A stretch of DNA of 64,000 nucleotides, taken from positions 36,917,505-36,981,504 of the forward strand of contig NC_084590.1 in assembly GCF_033807715.1 (NCBI RefSeq), written 5' to 3'. Position numbers and translations under genes: made by a program. Shown here piece by piece: positions 1 through 12,226 of this stretch (its first letter is position 1; the number at the start of each line of letters is the position of its first letter). The stretch is from Cololabis saira (lineage: Eukaryota; Chordata; Actinopteri; Beloniformes; Belonidae). The notes under the pieces were generated by a model that made no database searches, had not been told where the DNA came from, and saw only the letters and a program-made list of their open reading frames with translations.

Positions 1-1360
1 AAAAGAGAAGCCTCTAAAACTGTTCACAGGACACCTCCAGCTGTAATCACCACCAATTACTAATCTTTGTATTCTATATTTTTAAGTCATGGACTTCATA
101 TCCGTCAAAAATGTTTTATAACGGCCAGAAAAGTCAAAGAAAAGTCTCTTTCTGGGCGTGACGTCACGGCTGTGCCGTGCACTCGCAAAGCGCGGTCGTG
201 TGTGTCTCGGGAACGAGGATGGCTGAAACTAAGCCGTTAGGCGGAATAATCACTCAGAAACACATTGCATTGCCAATTTGCACCAAACAGAAATGTTTAA
301 TAGCAAGAATAATAATGGTTTGTCATTCTTGTACTTAAACATTTCCGTTGTAGCCAACGGTGTATGGTTTGTGAAAATAAGATATCAGGCAGGAATAACA
401 CAAGTCTAAGACCCTGTCCACACGTAGCCGGGTATTTTTAAAAACGAATATTTCCCCCCCTCCGTTTATAAAAACATTTGCATCCACACATAACCGAAGA
501 TCTGCGTTTTCGACCACATTCATAAGCATTCTAATGATCCTGTAGATCATCTGCGGCTCCGCGGAGGCGCAGGTGTGGGTGTTTCCACTGAGATCCTCCT
601 GCACACACACACCTAACGCACTTCAAATATGTATTCTTCTGTTGCTCTTTCATTTGGAGGCAGCGCCCTGCACGGGACTAAATGAGGGTCAATATTAACA
701 AAATGAGCTTGTGGCGTGAGATCCCCACCTCACAATAAAACTGACCTCCATCAGGTTTGAGCAAACGTGCAGGGAGAGAGATGTGTCGTAGTTGTTGCAA
801 CGGTGCCGTGGAGTTTTAGATGTCATGTGTTTAACATCATCTTAACCCTTAATCCTCAGCTTATTTTATGACAGTGCTCCCGGGGAAGCTGCACCTCCGC
901 AGCTCCGCGGGCACTGCGAAGCCGGGCAGTGCCCGCAGGGCAGTGGGCAGTGGGCAGTCCGCGGCTCCGCGGCTCCTACGCCGTAGGGTGCGCGGAGCCG
1001 CGGAGCCTACGGCGTAGTGTAACGCAATAAATTAACCACATTTAAACATAATATTTGACATATTTAAACATAATACTTGACAAAACTTGTAATACAAAAA
1101 ATATTTGTCTTAATGTAAGTAATAAACTTGGGAAGTTTCATGGTGATACCTGCTATTTACATTTTTACCCTATTTTAGCCTATTAACCTGGGGTGTCTCA
1201 TCTTAAATAAAAATGACTCGTTTTATCTTTAATTAAAAAAAACACACAAATGAACCATGCATAGTCTATAACCATGACTTTGAGAACAGCATCGGTTGAT
1301 TTGCCCTATAAATCCCTCATTTCATTGTGTACATCTATCATTACCGGTCTAAAGGACTCA
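1..1360. other. Intergenic DNA with short transposon remnants
   Basis: No gene is supported here. At 150-166 there is a CRE-like TGACGTCA palindrome in a GC-rich patch. It is followed at 219-338 by a 39-codon frame starting at an ATG in fair context, which I do not recognise. At about 412-600 a block begins with ACCCTGTCCACACG, which resembles one terminus of a non-autonomous DNA transposon, but the matching inverted end is absent. The rest is AT-rich and featureless. Confidence 0.4.
880..1040. repeat. GC-rich hairpin block related to Harbinger termini
   Basis: Short repeats of GGGCAGT are followed by an inverted repeat. GC-rich arms (CGCGGCTCCGC and its complement) lie at about 960-970 and 992-1002, and CTACGCCGTAG recurs in inverted form at 975-985 and 1007-1017. 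The same CTACGCCGTAG word followed by a TAACGC-type sequence occurs in the intact Harbinger MITE at 12227-12720, so this is probably a degraded end of a related element. Confidence 0.4.
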
Positions 1361-1364
1361 TGAG

Positions 1365-1690
1365 CGCGCAGCGCTTGTCCAGAGCGCGCAGCGCTCGTTC
1401 ACATTGCCCCGGGGCATGATGGGAGGCCCCAGAGCATCATGGGAGGTGACTCAACTGCGCATGCTCTATGGGCCCGTGTACCAGGAAGTAAACCAGGAAG
1501 TCAGAAATTTTTTCGGCGGATGCGCTGGGTGAGCAAACTCCATTGAAATGAATGGGCGGCCATTTTCGATCCGGTATCCAGTTATATAATACATCCATGG
1601 GCCGCACAAGGAGGATGACGTCAGCTTGGCGCCACAACAGCATCGGCGCTGGCAATGGCGGGACTTGGTGAGTCAACCTTCCTTAGTTGT
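1365..1690 (+). promoter_or_regulatory. Candidate promoter-like block with possible short first exon
   Basis: The block contains an NRF1-like GCGCATGC, two CCAGGAAGT ETS-type sites, ATGATGGGAGG repeats resembling ZNF143-type sites and a CRE-like ATGACGTCAG. At its 3' edge ATGGCGGGACTTG is followed directly by GTGAGT, a good splice-donor consensus. This layout resembles a housekeeping promoter with a tiny first coding exon. The alternative is the 5' end of a mobile element, since the stretch around AAATGAATGGGCGGCCAT resembles sequence that recurs in fish genomes. No downstream exon was found. Confidence 0.3.
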
Positions 1691-1768
1691 GTGAATACTA
1701 GTGGCGACTCCTGACTACTGTTGCTATGGTGACTAATGGGTAAAATAATAATAGCCTACATAAAGGAA

Positions 1769-2085
1769 ACGGAAGAGTATTAGGGCCAGGCAGGAGAAAA
1801 TTAAAAATAATATTTTAGAGGAGAAAGATTTTTTTTTTTCATTATGCACTGTGAGAAATTGTCGAAATATCGAGAAAAAGGTAAAAATTTCGTGAATAAA
1901 GTTGAAATGTTGAGAAAAAAGGCGAAATTTCGACTTTATTCTTGAAATTGTATTTCAACATTAATCTCGACATTTCGACTTTTTTCTCGACATTTCAACT
2001 TTTTTCTCGAAGTGCACAATAAATAAAATTCTTTCCCTCTCAAATATTTTTTCTCCTGCATGGCCCTAATATTCTTCCGTACTGT
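1769..2085. mobile_element. Fold-back MITE with internal TTTCTCGA-type repeats
   Basis: The ends are inverted: ACGGAAGAGTATTAGGGCC at 1769 matches the complement of the sequence ending near 2080, and AGGAGAAAA also recurs in both. The interior is a fold-back of roughly 20-bp units of the form TCGACATTTCGACTTTTTTC, present in both orientations. It has no coding capacity. Its right end is abutted by the hAT element starting at 2086, whose target duplication (CCGTACTGT, 2077-2085) lies in this MITE's terminus. Confidence 0.65.
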
Positions 2086-2950
2086 ACCAGTGGCGGCTGG
2101 TGCAAATTTTGTTACAATGGGGAAAAAAGAAAGGTAGAAAACAATATGTTGGTCCTTTTATTTTTGAAAAATTTAACCATCCAACCATGACTTTTTGGTC
2201 ATAAGTTTTAGTGAAGCAGTTCAGTTATGCTGCACTGGAAAAAGAAAACTGAACATAAAGTAGGGGTTTATCATTTCAACAAGTCCACTATTTTGTATTG
2301 TTTTGTTTAAACAGGACATTAGAAAGAAAGAAAAATTAAGAAAAACATTAACATTTCCATTGTTCTGTCTGGAATTTATATTATTTGAAAATATAACAAT
2401 CCTTTCTTTTAGATATTTGATAATATACAAAATCAACAAATATTTTTGCAAAAGCAAGTGTTATTTAAACTATTTAAAACAAACATAAAAATCTGGTTTG
2501 TGTAGTTCAGTTTGATTTTCTAAAAAAGACGGGGAATGAATTGTCCAATCACATTAGATAAAATATTAAAAAAATCATACGATACTGATCGCGGATTCGT
2601 TTGGTAACTGAATTTCAGGGACGCACACAACTGCGTCTCTTTACGAATCTAATTCAAATCAATTAAAAGAGATCCTCAGGTCACGTGCTTATCAAATGTT
2701 CGAGAGCTTACACTGGACCGGCACCCCTTACTTCCGGAAGTAAATGAAATAAAATAAAAAATATTTTGTAACAAATATTTAAACAACATTTAATTACTAT
2801 TGACAGTCACCCACAGACTGAAATAACACATCCTTTAATAATTATATGCATCTTTCAGTATGTTTTTTCTTTTCTTTTTCTTTGATTCTTCTTCCCTTGA
2901 TTTGATGTGGGCGGCACCCTAGCGCTCTCTACTGACCAGCTCCCACTGCT
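2086..2950. mobile_element. Non-autonomous hAT element with target-site duplication
   Basis: The left end ACCAGTGGCGGCTGG matches the complement of the right end at 12 of 15 positions. CCGTACTGT occurs immediately outside both ends, at 2077-2085 and 2951-2959, as expected for the duplication of about 8 bp made by hAT transposases. The 865-bp interior is AT-rich and has no transposase frame, so it was presumably mobilised in trans. It inserted into the end of the older fold-back MITE on its left. Confidence 0.7.
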
Positions 2951-2959
2951 CCGTACTGT

Positions 2960-3766
2960 CAAGCCAAAAATGTACATGTCGAAAAAACTGCTATAAAATC
3001 TTTCAATACATCAGTATTTTTTCATAATGTTTTACGATAATTGAATTAAACACAAGAATATTGATGTATGAGGATTTTAGTGTGTAAATTTTTTTCCCAA
3101 GGGTGTTGAAAGGGAGTAAATCGCAAAAGGCTTGTTCTGGGTGGTCCCAATTCTTTAATAGCCAATTGTCTACATTATTTTGGCGACTGAATTTTGGACA
3201 CTGCTACTCCCTCAATGAAGTGACGGAGTTGCAGTTGCTAGCCAAGGTTGATCTTGCGGCTGTGTGCGCTAGAAATAAATTGCAGGGTCCAAAATTTGGA
3301 AAAGAAAACGTACAAGTCTGGGAGTCCCTGGGGCATTTTAAATGTGGCTGAAATTGCCCCAACAGGGCTGCTAGTTCTCTCTTTTTTTCATGTGGCTTAA
3401 AGAGGGCACTGAGGGCCAGCCACCCCTGATGAATACTGCTGACACCAACCAAAACAACAATACAACAAATCACATTATTTCATAATCCCAATGATTGACT
3501 GCTGCACTTCCTAGTAGAAGAAAGAAGCCAATCACTAACCTCTGGATAGCTAAGATTATTGACTCAACCTTTTATTTGACTCAAAACTGGTCCAAAGCCA
3601 TTTTGTTCATTGACCATATTGTAATTGGTAACAATTATTTTGGTTTTTCTTTTAATTGTTATTATTATTTTATAGGTACTGCTCCTACATCTGTGATGCG
3701 ATGTTGGTGTGGAGACCTGTAAGAAGGCGCCAGAAGGTAGGACTTATGTGGAGGACAATTTCTCTT
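2960..3766. other. Unclassified sequence, no supported gene
   Basis: An open frame at 3103-3351 (plus) gives an 82-residue peptide with no motif I recognise. Moderately GC-rich text alternates with AT-rich text. The stretch at 3676-3766, just before the satellite, reads like part of a repeat, but I could not assign it. Confidence 0.3.
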
Positions 3767-3896
3767 CACTCACTCACTCACTCACTCACTCACTCACTCA
3801 CTCACTCACTCACTCACTCACTCACTCACTCACTCACTCACTCACTCACTCACTCACTCACTCACTCACTCACTCACTCACTCACTCACTCACTCA
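3767..3896. repeat. (CACT)n tetranucleotide microsatellite, about 32 units
   Basis: This is an essentially perfect tandem CACT array of about 130 bp. Its unit length makes a spurious open frame of repeated Ser-Leu-Thr-His, which should not be read as a protein. Confidence 0.97.
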
Positions 3897-3924
3897 CATG
3901 TACATAGTATGTTTGTAGTTTTTG

Positions 3925-4188
3925 AAACAGTTCAATAAACGGTGTTGGTTTTCCTTGCATTTTGGCAAAGACGTGTTATCTGAAATCTTATTCTCTGTTG
4001 GATTCCACAGTGACTATGTCTTTGTGTATTGCTAGACACTTTGTGTTCCATCTTCATTTTGGCGTGAAGTGTGTATGTCTGGTTTAAAGAGCAAGGTTTT
4101 GCTCCTCTCCAACGTCCTGTATGTTTACTTCCTTCAGTTAGTCGTATACCTTCGCCTTGGGTCCCCAATTTGCTTAATCCGCCACTGT
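3925..4188 (-). mobile_element. Terminal fragment of a hAT element (CAGTGGCGGATT end)
   Basis: Read on the minus strand, the segment starts CAGTGGCGGATTAAGC at 4188. This is a hAT-type terminus and it runs leftwards toward the (CACT)n array. No matching opposite end is visible. It abuts the 3' side of the minus-strand transposase pseudogene, so it is either an insertion there or that element's rearranged 3' end. Confidence 0.4.
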
Positions 4189-6296
4189 TAGGCACATTAG
4201 GCACAATGAAACATATCTGATAAAATCTCTTTATACTTTTTGCTTGAGCGCGCAGCTTCCAACATGACCTTTTCCTTGAGTGCATAGGCATAAAAGTCCT
4301 TACAACTGTATCCAAAGTTGCTATTGACTTGAATTTCAGATTTGATAAGCTCCAGCGAGCACCTGTTGCGTTGGTCAGTCCAGGCTGCTTTCATGAGCGA
4401 AAATACTCTCTCTACAGAAGCATTAGTTATGGGGATGCTGAAGAGAAAGGATGCAAGAGCAGTCATATTTGGGGTCTTTGTGCCTTGGAGCAAGATCGAC
4501 CACTTCTCCAGAACAGAAGCTCTTCTCTCCACAATTTCCTGCTGGCGAGGCAAAGTCACACAGTACTCCTCATACAGTTCATCCATGTCCAGTTTCTCCC
4601 TTATCTGGAGGACATCCACTGCATCACAGAGATGTGAGAATGTGAACTTGCTCTTCAGTGCCAAGCTTGCAACATTCTTCTGGAAGTTGTTGTCTGAGAA
4701 GTCATACCACTTCTCAAGGTAGTTGAGTGCAGCCTGGTAGAAACTGGAAAGATCATCTTTAATAGCTGCTGCCTGTTGGTCTGGAAACTGTTGGTGGCTA
4801 GCACTGGTCTCCATGCCAAAGAAGGAATCCCTCTGTTGTTGTTGGAGCTTTATCTTGAGATTGGACATGAGCTCATATAGCGCACAGACAGTTCCATCCT
4901 CCCCCTCCAACAGCAGCACAGCATCATGGAAGATCTTCAGCACATTATTCAAGAAGGACAGGTAGACCTGTAGCTCAAGGGGTTGCCCTTCACCATCCTG
5001 ATCCTTCTTAAATAGCTGCCACAGTGACTTTGGGCACTGATCCTCTCCCAGTGACAAGAAATAGCTCTTGATAGCAGCCCAGTTGTCCTGTAGTCTCTTG
5101 ACAGCAGGCCACAAACTTAACCATCTTGTGGGTACGTGTCTCAGTACAACCTGATAATCTTCCTCCACAAATGAAAACACTGCCTTCAATTCCTCTGTGT
5201 GTTTTGAGGATACTGAAAAGTGACTGAATATTTTGTTCACTATGGACTCAATGTCAATGTTCAACCTGTCTCCAGCATGTTTTGCACAGTTGTGTACTAC
5301 ATGAGCAATACAGTTTGCCTTTATGATGCCACTGTTGTCTGCTTTCAGCTTCTGGAAAACAGAATTGTTTTTGCCGTAATTTACACTTGCATTATCGGCA
5401 GTGTATGCTGAAATCATGTCCAGTCGCAGGTCGTTTTCTTTTAACTTGTTTGTAATCTGGCGGTGTATGGTAGCAGATGACTCATCGCTGTCCTCATAAA
5501 AGTCAAGGATCTTGCTTTTCAAACCCAACTCTGGAGTCCAATATCTGAGGGACAGCGGGAAAAGTTTTTGTAGTGCCGTGATTAGAAGCACGTTTTTAAT
5601 CCTTTCAAACATGTCTCTACAGAGGCAGGTGCAAGCACATCTGTAACTATGGACGCCGCTTTTGTACGACCACAGGACATTTTTTTTGCTATCTCAAGAG
5701 TCTGGAAACTCGTCTTTGGTTTTCAGCAGGAATACATCCATGGACTGGGTTGTCTCTTTCTGAGCCACACGTTTCTTGTGAGTGTCACATACACTGTGTT
5801 GCTTGACATCATATTCCCTGCCGTGTGAAACAGAAAAATAACTCTGGCAAAGTTCGCAGAAAACCCGCTGCCTTTCACCTGTTTCACCCACTCATATTTA
5901 ATTTCCCAGTCTTTGTTATAGCTGCATCTCCTCTTTTTTGTTGTCGTTTCCATAATTTTGCCTGTTTCTCCTCCAGTCGAGTCGAGACTGTTTTCAGCAC
6001 CGCCACTGTTGCGCGTGTACGCGCAGCTGCAGCAGCAACACACGTACAAGTTAAACTACTACACTTGACCACATGTGCGCAGTTTTATTGACAGCATTAT
6101 CATCAAATAAACAGCCCCGCAATGACGGCCTTCTCTGTTTTCTTCGCAGCCATTGGATAAAAGCTAGAGGTAAAAAAAAAAATAAAAAATACAGATGTCA
6201 ATCAAATTGCGGGACATCATCTCCCAATATGCGGGACACGGAAAAAGTGATGAAAATGCTGTGCAGTCCCGCACAAAGCGGGACATCTGGTCACTG
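4189..6296 (-). mobile_element. Degenerate hAT DNA transposon
   Basis: This minus-strand element carries a broken transposase (4197-5953). Its 5' end lies near 6296, where the minus strand begins CAGTGACCAGATGTCCCG followed by inverted GCGGGAC motifs. The expected matching 3' terminus is not seen next to the stop codon, where the sequence changes to an unrelated CAGTGGCGG terminus. The copy is therefore rearranged or truncated at its 3' end. Confidence 0.65.
4197..5953 (-). pseudogene. hAT-family transposase, frameshifted pseudogene
   Basis: The main open frame (4197-5612, 471 residues) is the catalytic and C-terminal part of a hAT transposase of the ZBED/KIAA1586-like type. Visible features are TADNASVNYG at residues 71-80, the CIAHVVHNC segment near 101-109, TRWLS at 162-166 and the C-terminal dimerisation block TNASVERVFS from 396 onward. 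Upstream, a separate frame (5694-5891) holds a BED-like zinc-finger pattern, C-x2-C followed by H-x5-H. A third frame (5953 to about 5880) gives the basic N-terminus, containing RRCSYNKDWEIKYEW. These pieces lie in different frames, and a stop plus another shift separates the finger from the catalytic part, so the gene is dead. Part of the early catalytic region looks deleted. A domesticated host ZBED gene is unlikely because of the shifts. Confidence 0.85.
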
Positions 6297-6299
6297 TAG

Positions 6300-6544
6300 C
6301 AGGGCGAGTGCTACGGGGGCCCGAGCGACAGGACAGAGAGGACACAGAGTTTAGTGCAGAACCCTTTATTTGTCAAACACCGCCACACGTGCACAAGCAC
6401 CTTCTCCCAGATCAGCAGCAGCTTCTCCCAGCAGAGCCATGCCTTTTGAAGGCAGGCAGGGTGGAGGGGTTGATGGGACACACCTGTGACCCAATCAACC
6501 CGAGTGGCTGCAGCTCCTCCACCCTGCCACAGTCACCCTACACA

Positions 6545-6545
<1 letters not shown>
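6300..6545. other. Unclassified GC-richer repeat-like segment
   Basis: The sequence between the hAT 5' end and the CA tract (around AACCCTTTATTTGTCAAAC and CACACCTGTGACCCAATCAA) has the texture of a fish retroelement terminus. It shows no terminal repeats or domains, so no class is assigned. Confidence 0.25.

Positions 6546-6617
<72 letters not shown>
6546..6617. repeat. (CA)n microsatellite, 36 units
   Basis: Uninterrupted CA dinucleotide array of 72 bp. Confidence 0.98.
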
Positions 6618-6619
<2 letters not shown>

Positions 6620-9600
6620 GACAGAATAACCACCACCGTTCAATATTTAGGGCTAAATGTGTTTTTCATTATTTGATTTTATTGTTTGTTTAGAGCAGAA
6701 TGAGCTCACTGCTGTTCAATTATGATTATTATACATCACTAAGACGCATTGTTTAACATAGCATGAATATTGTGAAGAGAGAACGGCCACTGCAGTGTTT
6801 TCCTTTCTTGTAGAATAAATAAACTGTGTGTATAATATGGATGGGGGGGGATCATGCATTTATGGTTATGGGGTAAAACTGCCTAATTTATCAAGATATT
6901 AATTTGGGGTCATATTGGCCAGCCCTAGACTCAACTACACAAGACCCAGTGCCTTGCATTTTTAGATGTTTCCTTTAAATATATATAAAAAAAACAAAAA
7001 AAACCCACATTATTTAACCAACCATTTTACCATGCAAACCTGGTTTTAACGCCAGGCTCTTCAAGGACCTATTCAGCTCTGATTGGGCAGCGCATTAATT
7101 GGAAATAGTGTGATGGCTGACATCATTTCTTTGAGATGAGCCAATCAAGCCTGCAGGTGCTCATTATCCTAAAAAATGTTTGATGCTTTTTGGAAGAGAG
7201 GCCTGAACCATAAATGAGGCCCTGCGGTCCAGGAACATTGTCTTCTGTGGCACAAAATTACCTTTGGTGTGAACCTTTTATAAGCAATATGTCTCATGGA
7301 AAAAGGGGGAGGTGGGGCACGACAGTGGGTGGGTGGTGAGATAAGATGGACTCTTCCAGTATGTCACAGGTGTAAAGCACCTGCACTGTGATCCCAGCTC
7401 TCACCTTCTCTGTGGAGAATACGAAAAGACAAAGGAAGGAAGCAAATTGAGTACACTCAGTTTTGCCGACGTATGTACAAATAATATGACCCCTAAAACC
7501 ATTCCATACATCACTTGAATGAATTTTGTCCCATCAGTAGCAGAGCTTTCCAACTGTTCATTTATGTGAGTTATAGGCTCTCCTTAAAAGTGGATCTGTG
7601 CCACTTCAGCCTGTATCTCAGTTGTGTATCCCTGTGCTGCACCTTTTTGGCTTTGCCTGTCTGATCGTGTAGTGTAGCGACGCGTCCACTGGGACAGCGG
7701 ACATGGGGTTAAAGTAATCACCACAGAAAAAAAACTGGAGGCTGTTTTGGCACTGGTGAAGAATGGGCAGACATGAGCATGGGTACCAGATGGCAGCGAA
7801 TCTGTAATTATAATTCTCTGGAGCAAAATGAGCCACTGGTGGAATGAATTTCTTGCTGCAGCCGTCCTGCTTGTGAAAGCCTTTGTTTACTTGGCAAAAG
7901 GTCCAGCAGTCCTCTGAGTTTCTCCGGGGTACAAATGTCTTGTTGTGGATGTCGGCTGCGGAGTCCGAACATTGAGGACAGGCTGTTTAATACCATCAGA
8001 CTGCAGCTGTGTTGGTGTCTGCCAGCATCTTTGTGGAAGGGTAATTACCCAGCCAATCAAAAAACACAATGAATATGCACAACGACAGTCGAAGTGAATT
8101 TAAATAAGGTGAGCCTGTAATGGCTCCCAAATGGAAAACAGGGTCTGGGCTCGCCCCAGAGGGACTCACCTGTGATTTAGCCTCCTTACTTTCGTATGTG
8201 ACGGGGTGGCATTGTGGCGTAGCCCACCCCCACCCCCTTGACCCTGAATGCTCCCTCTACCATAGGAGGGTGCATAATTGTCTAATTAAACAGCGAGACA
8301 ACAGCCCCAGCATAGCTCATTAAAGACAGTGCTCCATCAGCTCCTGCCTTTCCAATTCTTTTAAGAGACGCTCCCCGTCCTGGCAGGGAAGGTCAAACAA
8401 AGAAGTGCGCTGACGGCTGTTGTCTCTCCTGTCCTGTCATCACTTCTGGCATGTCGAGACAAAAGATGAGTTATTTATGACCACATCTGGCCATCATATG
8501 CAAGAAATATAACGCTTACATGTGGATTCTGCATTTTTGTTTTAGTTTAATAAAGTGACTCAAACACTCCATGTAACAAAGATGAGGCAAAAACAGAGAA
8601 AGGATACAGATATAAATGGTGTGTTGTTTGCCTGCACATAAAGTAACTGCAGTCATCTATTTTGTATTAATGAGGCATGGACTATTGAATCATTTCGACA
8701 GTGCCAGATTTGAGCAGCTTATAAATGAGGCAGTTGAGCAAAAGAATCCCAAATGATTTTGTTCAGAGCTTGGAATATATTCAAATAATTAAGTCGCAGA
8801 TTACCATCGCAGTTACAATCCAAGATTTTAGCATATGTATATTGAACTATTGTATTAGCTTTTGCTTTATCCGAATACTTGAAGCTTCATTGCTGTGTGA
8901 ATAAAACGTTGCAATCTGCGAGAAGCCCAGTAGCACATGTTTGACCAAGTCTTTATGCAGTTTGTAAGTGCGTGGGTGCAGAAAGGTGTGTGTATGTTGT
9001 GTGGACACACAAAAGCGCCCCTGCCATCCACCAGTCCAGCTAATGCCACATGTAACCTTTCCATGTCCAATTATATGTGAAGTCTACAAACATGCCTCCT
9101 GTTTCCTGTCTCATAGGTTCTCCTTACATATTTTATATACAAGCCTATATCATAAATAATTCAGAGAATGGTTTGTCGGAGACTAACATATGTCCTATCT
9201 GAAACGTTATTGGCCCCTCCAGTGGCGAGCCTCCTGTTGACAGAACAGCAAACCATTTTTCTTTTGGATGCAAGACTATAATGGGTGTTGTTTAATCTCT
9301 TAGCTCAGCAGGGACGCAGCTGCCCCGGTAACACAGGTTTGAATTGTTCAGCCAGGTGTCTCTTGTGCTTGAGAAAATGAAACAAGCCATCTTTTTTTGT
9401 CAGTTCTGGATGCAGAGTGGCTTCATAACATGCCATAAATACCACATCTTTGGTCTGACAAGCAGTCTATTCATAATCTAGACTTTATAGATTTTGTGTC
9501 AGAGTTTTAAGTAGCTGCTTGAATGTTGCTCGCTGTTCCTTAGAAACCATAAGTAATCATGGTTGACAGCTTTAGACGGGGATCTACATTAACCACATCT

Positions 9601-9990
9601 GAGAGTAGGAAAGATTTATTTGGATGGGAGCGAGGTCAAACAAGGTCTCTCTCGGATGGCATCTCTGAAATGAACTTGCAACTGAAGTCGTGTTCATGTT
9701 TTTATGTGCATCTCATCTTCACATTTCTGCTTTGAAACTTAAATTCAGCTGATGAAGCACATTTACAAACTTTCTGAGAAGAGTTTTGGCATGACAGACT
9801 TTCCTGGCATCAACATCTTCAGTACTGCAGCTGTATGTCCCCAAAATTCATCAAGTGTAGTTGCTTTACAACTTCTTGGAAACTGCACAACAGGTTTACA
9901 GGAAAAACTTAAAGGATTATATTATTATTATGAAAAACACGTTTTTTTCTTGCTTTAACATGTATAAAGTGGTCTCCCCTGAGCCTGCCA
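6618..9990. other. Unique non-coding stretch
   Basis: No gene, RNA gene or clear transposon was found in 3.4 kb. Open frames are short and lack motifs. Blocks of mixed composition at about 7060-7240, 8190-8340 and 9215-9340 contain CCAAT, TAATTA-like and SOX-like sites and look less AT-drifted than their surroundings. They are possible conserved non-coding elements, but that is only an impression. Confidence 0.4.
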
Positions 9991-10720
9991 ACTCAGAGAA
10001 GGAGTAAAGCAACCAAATTCTGCAGGGTCTGTACAGCCGCCCGGATGATCCTTCCAGTGTCATGTGACTTTTATGAGCCGTTCAGATTTGCGCATTTTCG
10101 TTACGTAAGCAAAATGCAAACCACGCCTCGGTCTGCCTCAGCTGTGTGAAACCACGCCCACAACTAACTCCGCCGGCCGTAGCGTCCGCCATTGTTTCGA
10201 AGCTGTGTATTGTGTGGCTGTTTCAACAACGAGGGACAGTAAAAATTAGGTTTTGCATCAACACTTACCCTCATAAAAGGATCAGTACCAACAGTACGGA
10301 CCCGGCAACTGCACACGAGTCAGCGGTAAGCGACGTTAATTTTTTATGTTATTTATATTTGTCTACAAGTATGATCTTTGCATGGGCTAAGTATTTAGCT
10401 TAGCTCCGGTGTTACCTAACGGGTAACACCGAATTGGAATTGATTTTGTCGCTGACGCTCGCTCGCATGGGACACGGTTTAATAGTTTACGCAGCCGGCT
10501 GCTCTTCTGCCAGAGCGAGGCTTTGTGCCCTCCCCTGCTACACGTCATTCAGGCAGCCAATCAGCACAGAGCCTCATTATCATAGCCTCCCCGCCCCTCA
10601 GAATCCCCCATAGAGAAGGAGGTTAGAAGCGGTAAAAATAGAGACATGGCCTAGAGGCTGAATTTCTAATTTATTTATTTATATAGGGGGGTGACATCTG
10701 CTGCTAAACCAGGAAGCAAG
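9991..10720 (+). mobile_element. Fragment of THAP-type DNA transposon
   Basis: The block from the GTCTCCCCTGAGCCTGCC region to about 10690 has the layout of a transposon 5' end: GC-rich, with CCAAT at 10557-10562 and a first-exon-like segment. At 10205-10326 the translation resembles the start of a THAP zinc finger. A CGCFNNEGQ-type stretch in one frame is followed in the next by TVKIRFCINTYPHKR, so a one-base shift must be assumed. The segment ends in GCG followed by GTAAGC, a donor-like sequence. THAP domains occur in P-element and Kolobok transposases. Neither end could be fixed. Confidence 0.35.
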
Positions 10721-10896
10721 AACACATGGAGGCACACGTCGAGCACTGGAGATCTGCAAAAAAACCACAAACGAAACACGAAACCGACATGGAACCGGCC
10801 AAAACACGAGCAGCAACCGTCCCAAATCTCGAGATCCAATCACAAGCTAAGCTACCGCGATTAACTAACCCCAAAAGCTACAGAGCAAGCATGCTA

Positions 10897-11560
<664 letters not shown>

Positions 11561-12223
11561 AGGGAGGGGGAGGTCAGGGTATCATACTGACAATGAAATA
11601 GGTCTCCTCTAATATACTGTACAGTAAGTGAATAATTTTGTTGATGCATTTCCCCCAAAATCTTGATGGATGAATGAGACTTTGCTGTGTGGTCCATAGT
11701 TATTGCCCTGTAGAAAATGAATTTTAGAAAACCACATTAGACAAAACTATATAAAGTAAGTTTATGTATAGTTAGGGCCGTGTTACCGTACTAAGAGACT
11801 TCAGCGACCGGAATTGGGTTGGCCTGGAAGGGTTTGGAGGTGACGTAAACCAGCCTGAGGCAGCTTTCTTCATCCCCGTTTGAAAACAGAAAGCCAAGGC
11901 TAACCCACTAAACACGCCAAATGTGGTCACCCTGTCACATTCTAACACTGTCCAGATTTAACCCATAAAAGATGTTTAAAATTGGTATTTCTTTATATCC
12001 AAATGTTGTTTAGACAACTGTGTCTTGTAAACGTCTTTTCTATATAATTTTGCTCAAAGGGAAACGTATGACACCAGCTGGATGGTCACTGACTCGTCAG
12101 CTTCAAGTAGAAACACTTTTGCATCTTTTCAGGACCCTTTGACTTGTGCTACCAGAACTGAAACTAGTCACTCGTGGGCTTATACTGGTTGGCTTGCTCG
12201 ACCTGCAGACCACTGGAACCGTC
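11561..12223. other. Non-coding DNA, nothing recognised
   Basis: No gene or complete repeat is seen. The segment flanks the left side of the Harbinger MITE, whose target site (TTA) begins at 12224. Confidence 0.4.
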
Positions 12224-12226
12224 TTA

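Noticed and set aside
219..338. 39-codon frame MAETKPLGG...
   Set aside because: Too short, unrecognised and without supporting context; mentioned only as part of the region description.
3656..3918. Frames with repeated Ser-Leu-Thr-His
   Set aside because: Produced by the (CACT)n satellite.
2088..4188. CAGTGGCGG at 2088 and CCGCCACTG at 4188 as ends of one 2.1-kb hAT element
   Set aside because: The flanking bases do not match, while 2086-2950 has both matching ends and an exact duplication.
4197..5953. Domesticated ZBED-type host gene
   Set aside because: At least two frame changes and a stop break it, and a transposon-like 5' end lies upstream.
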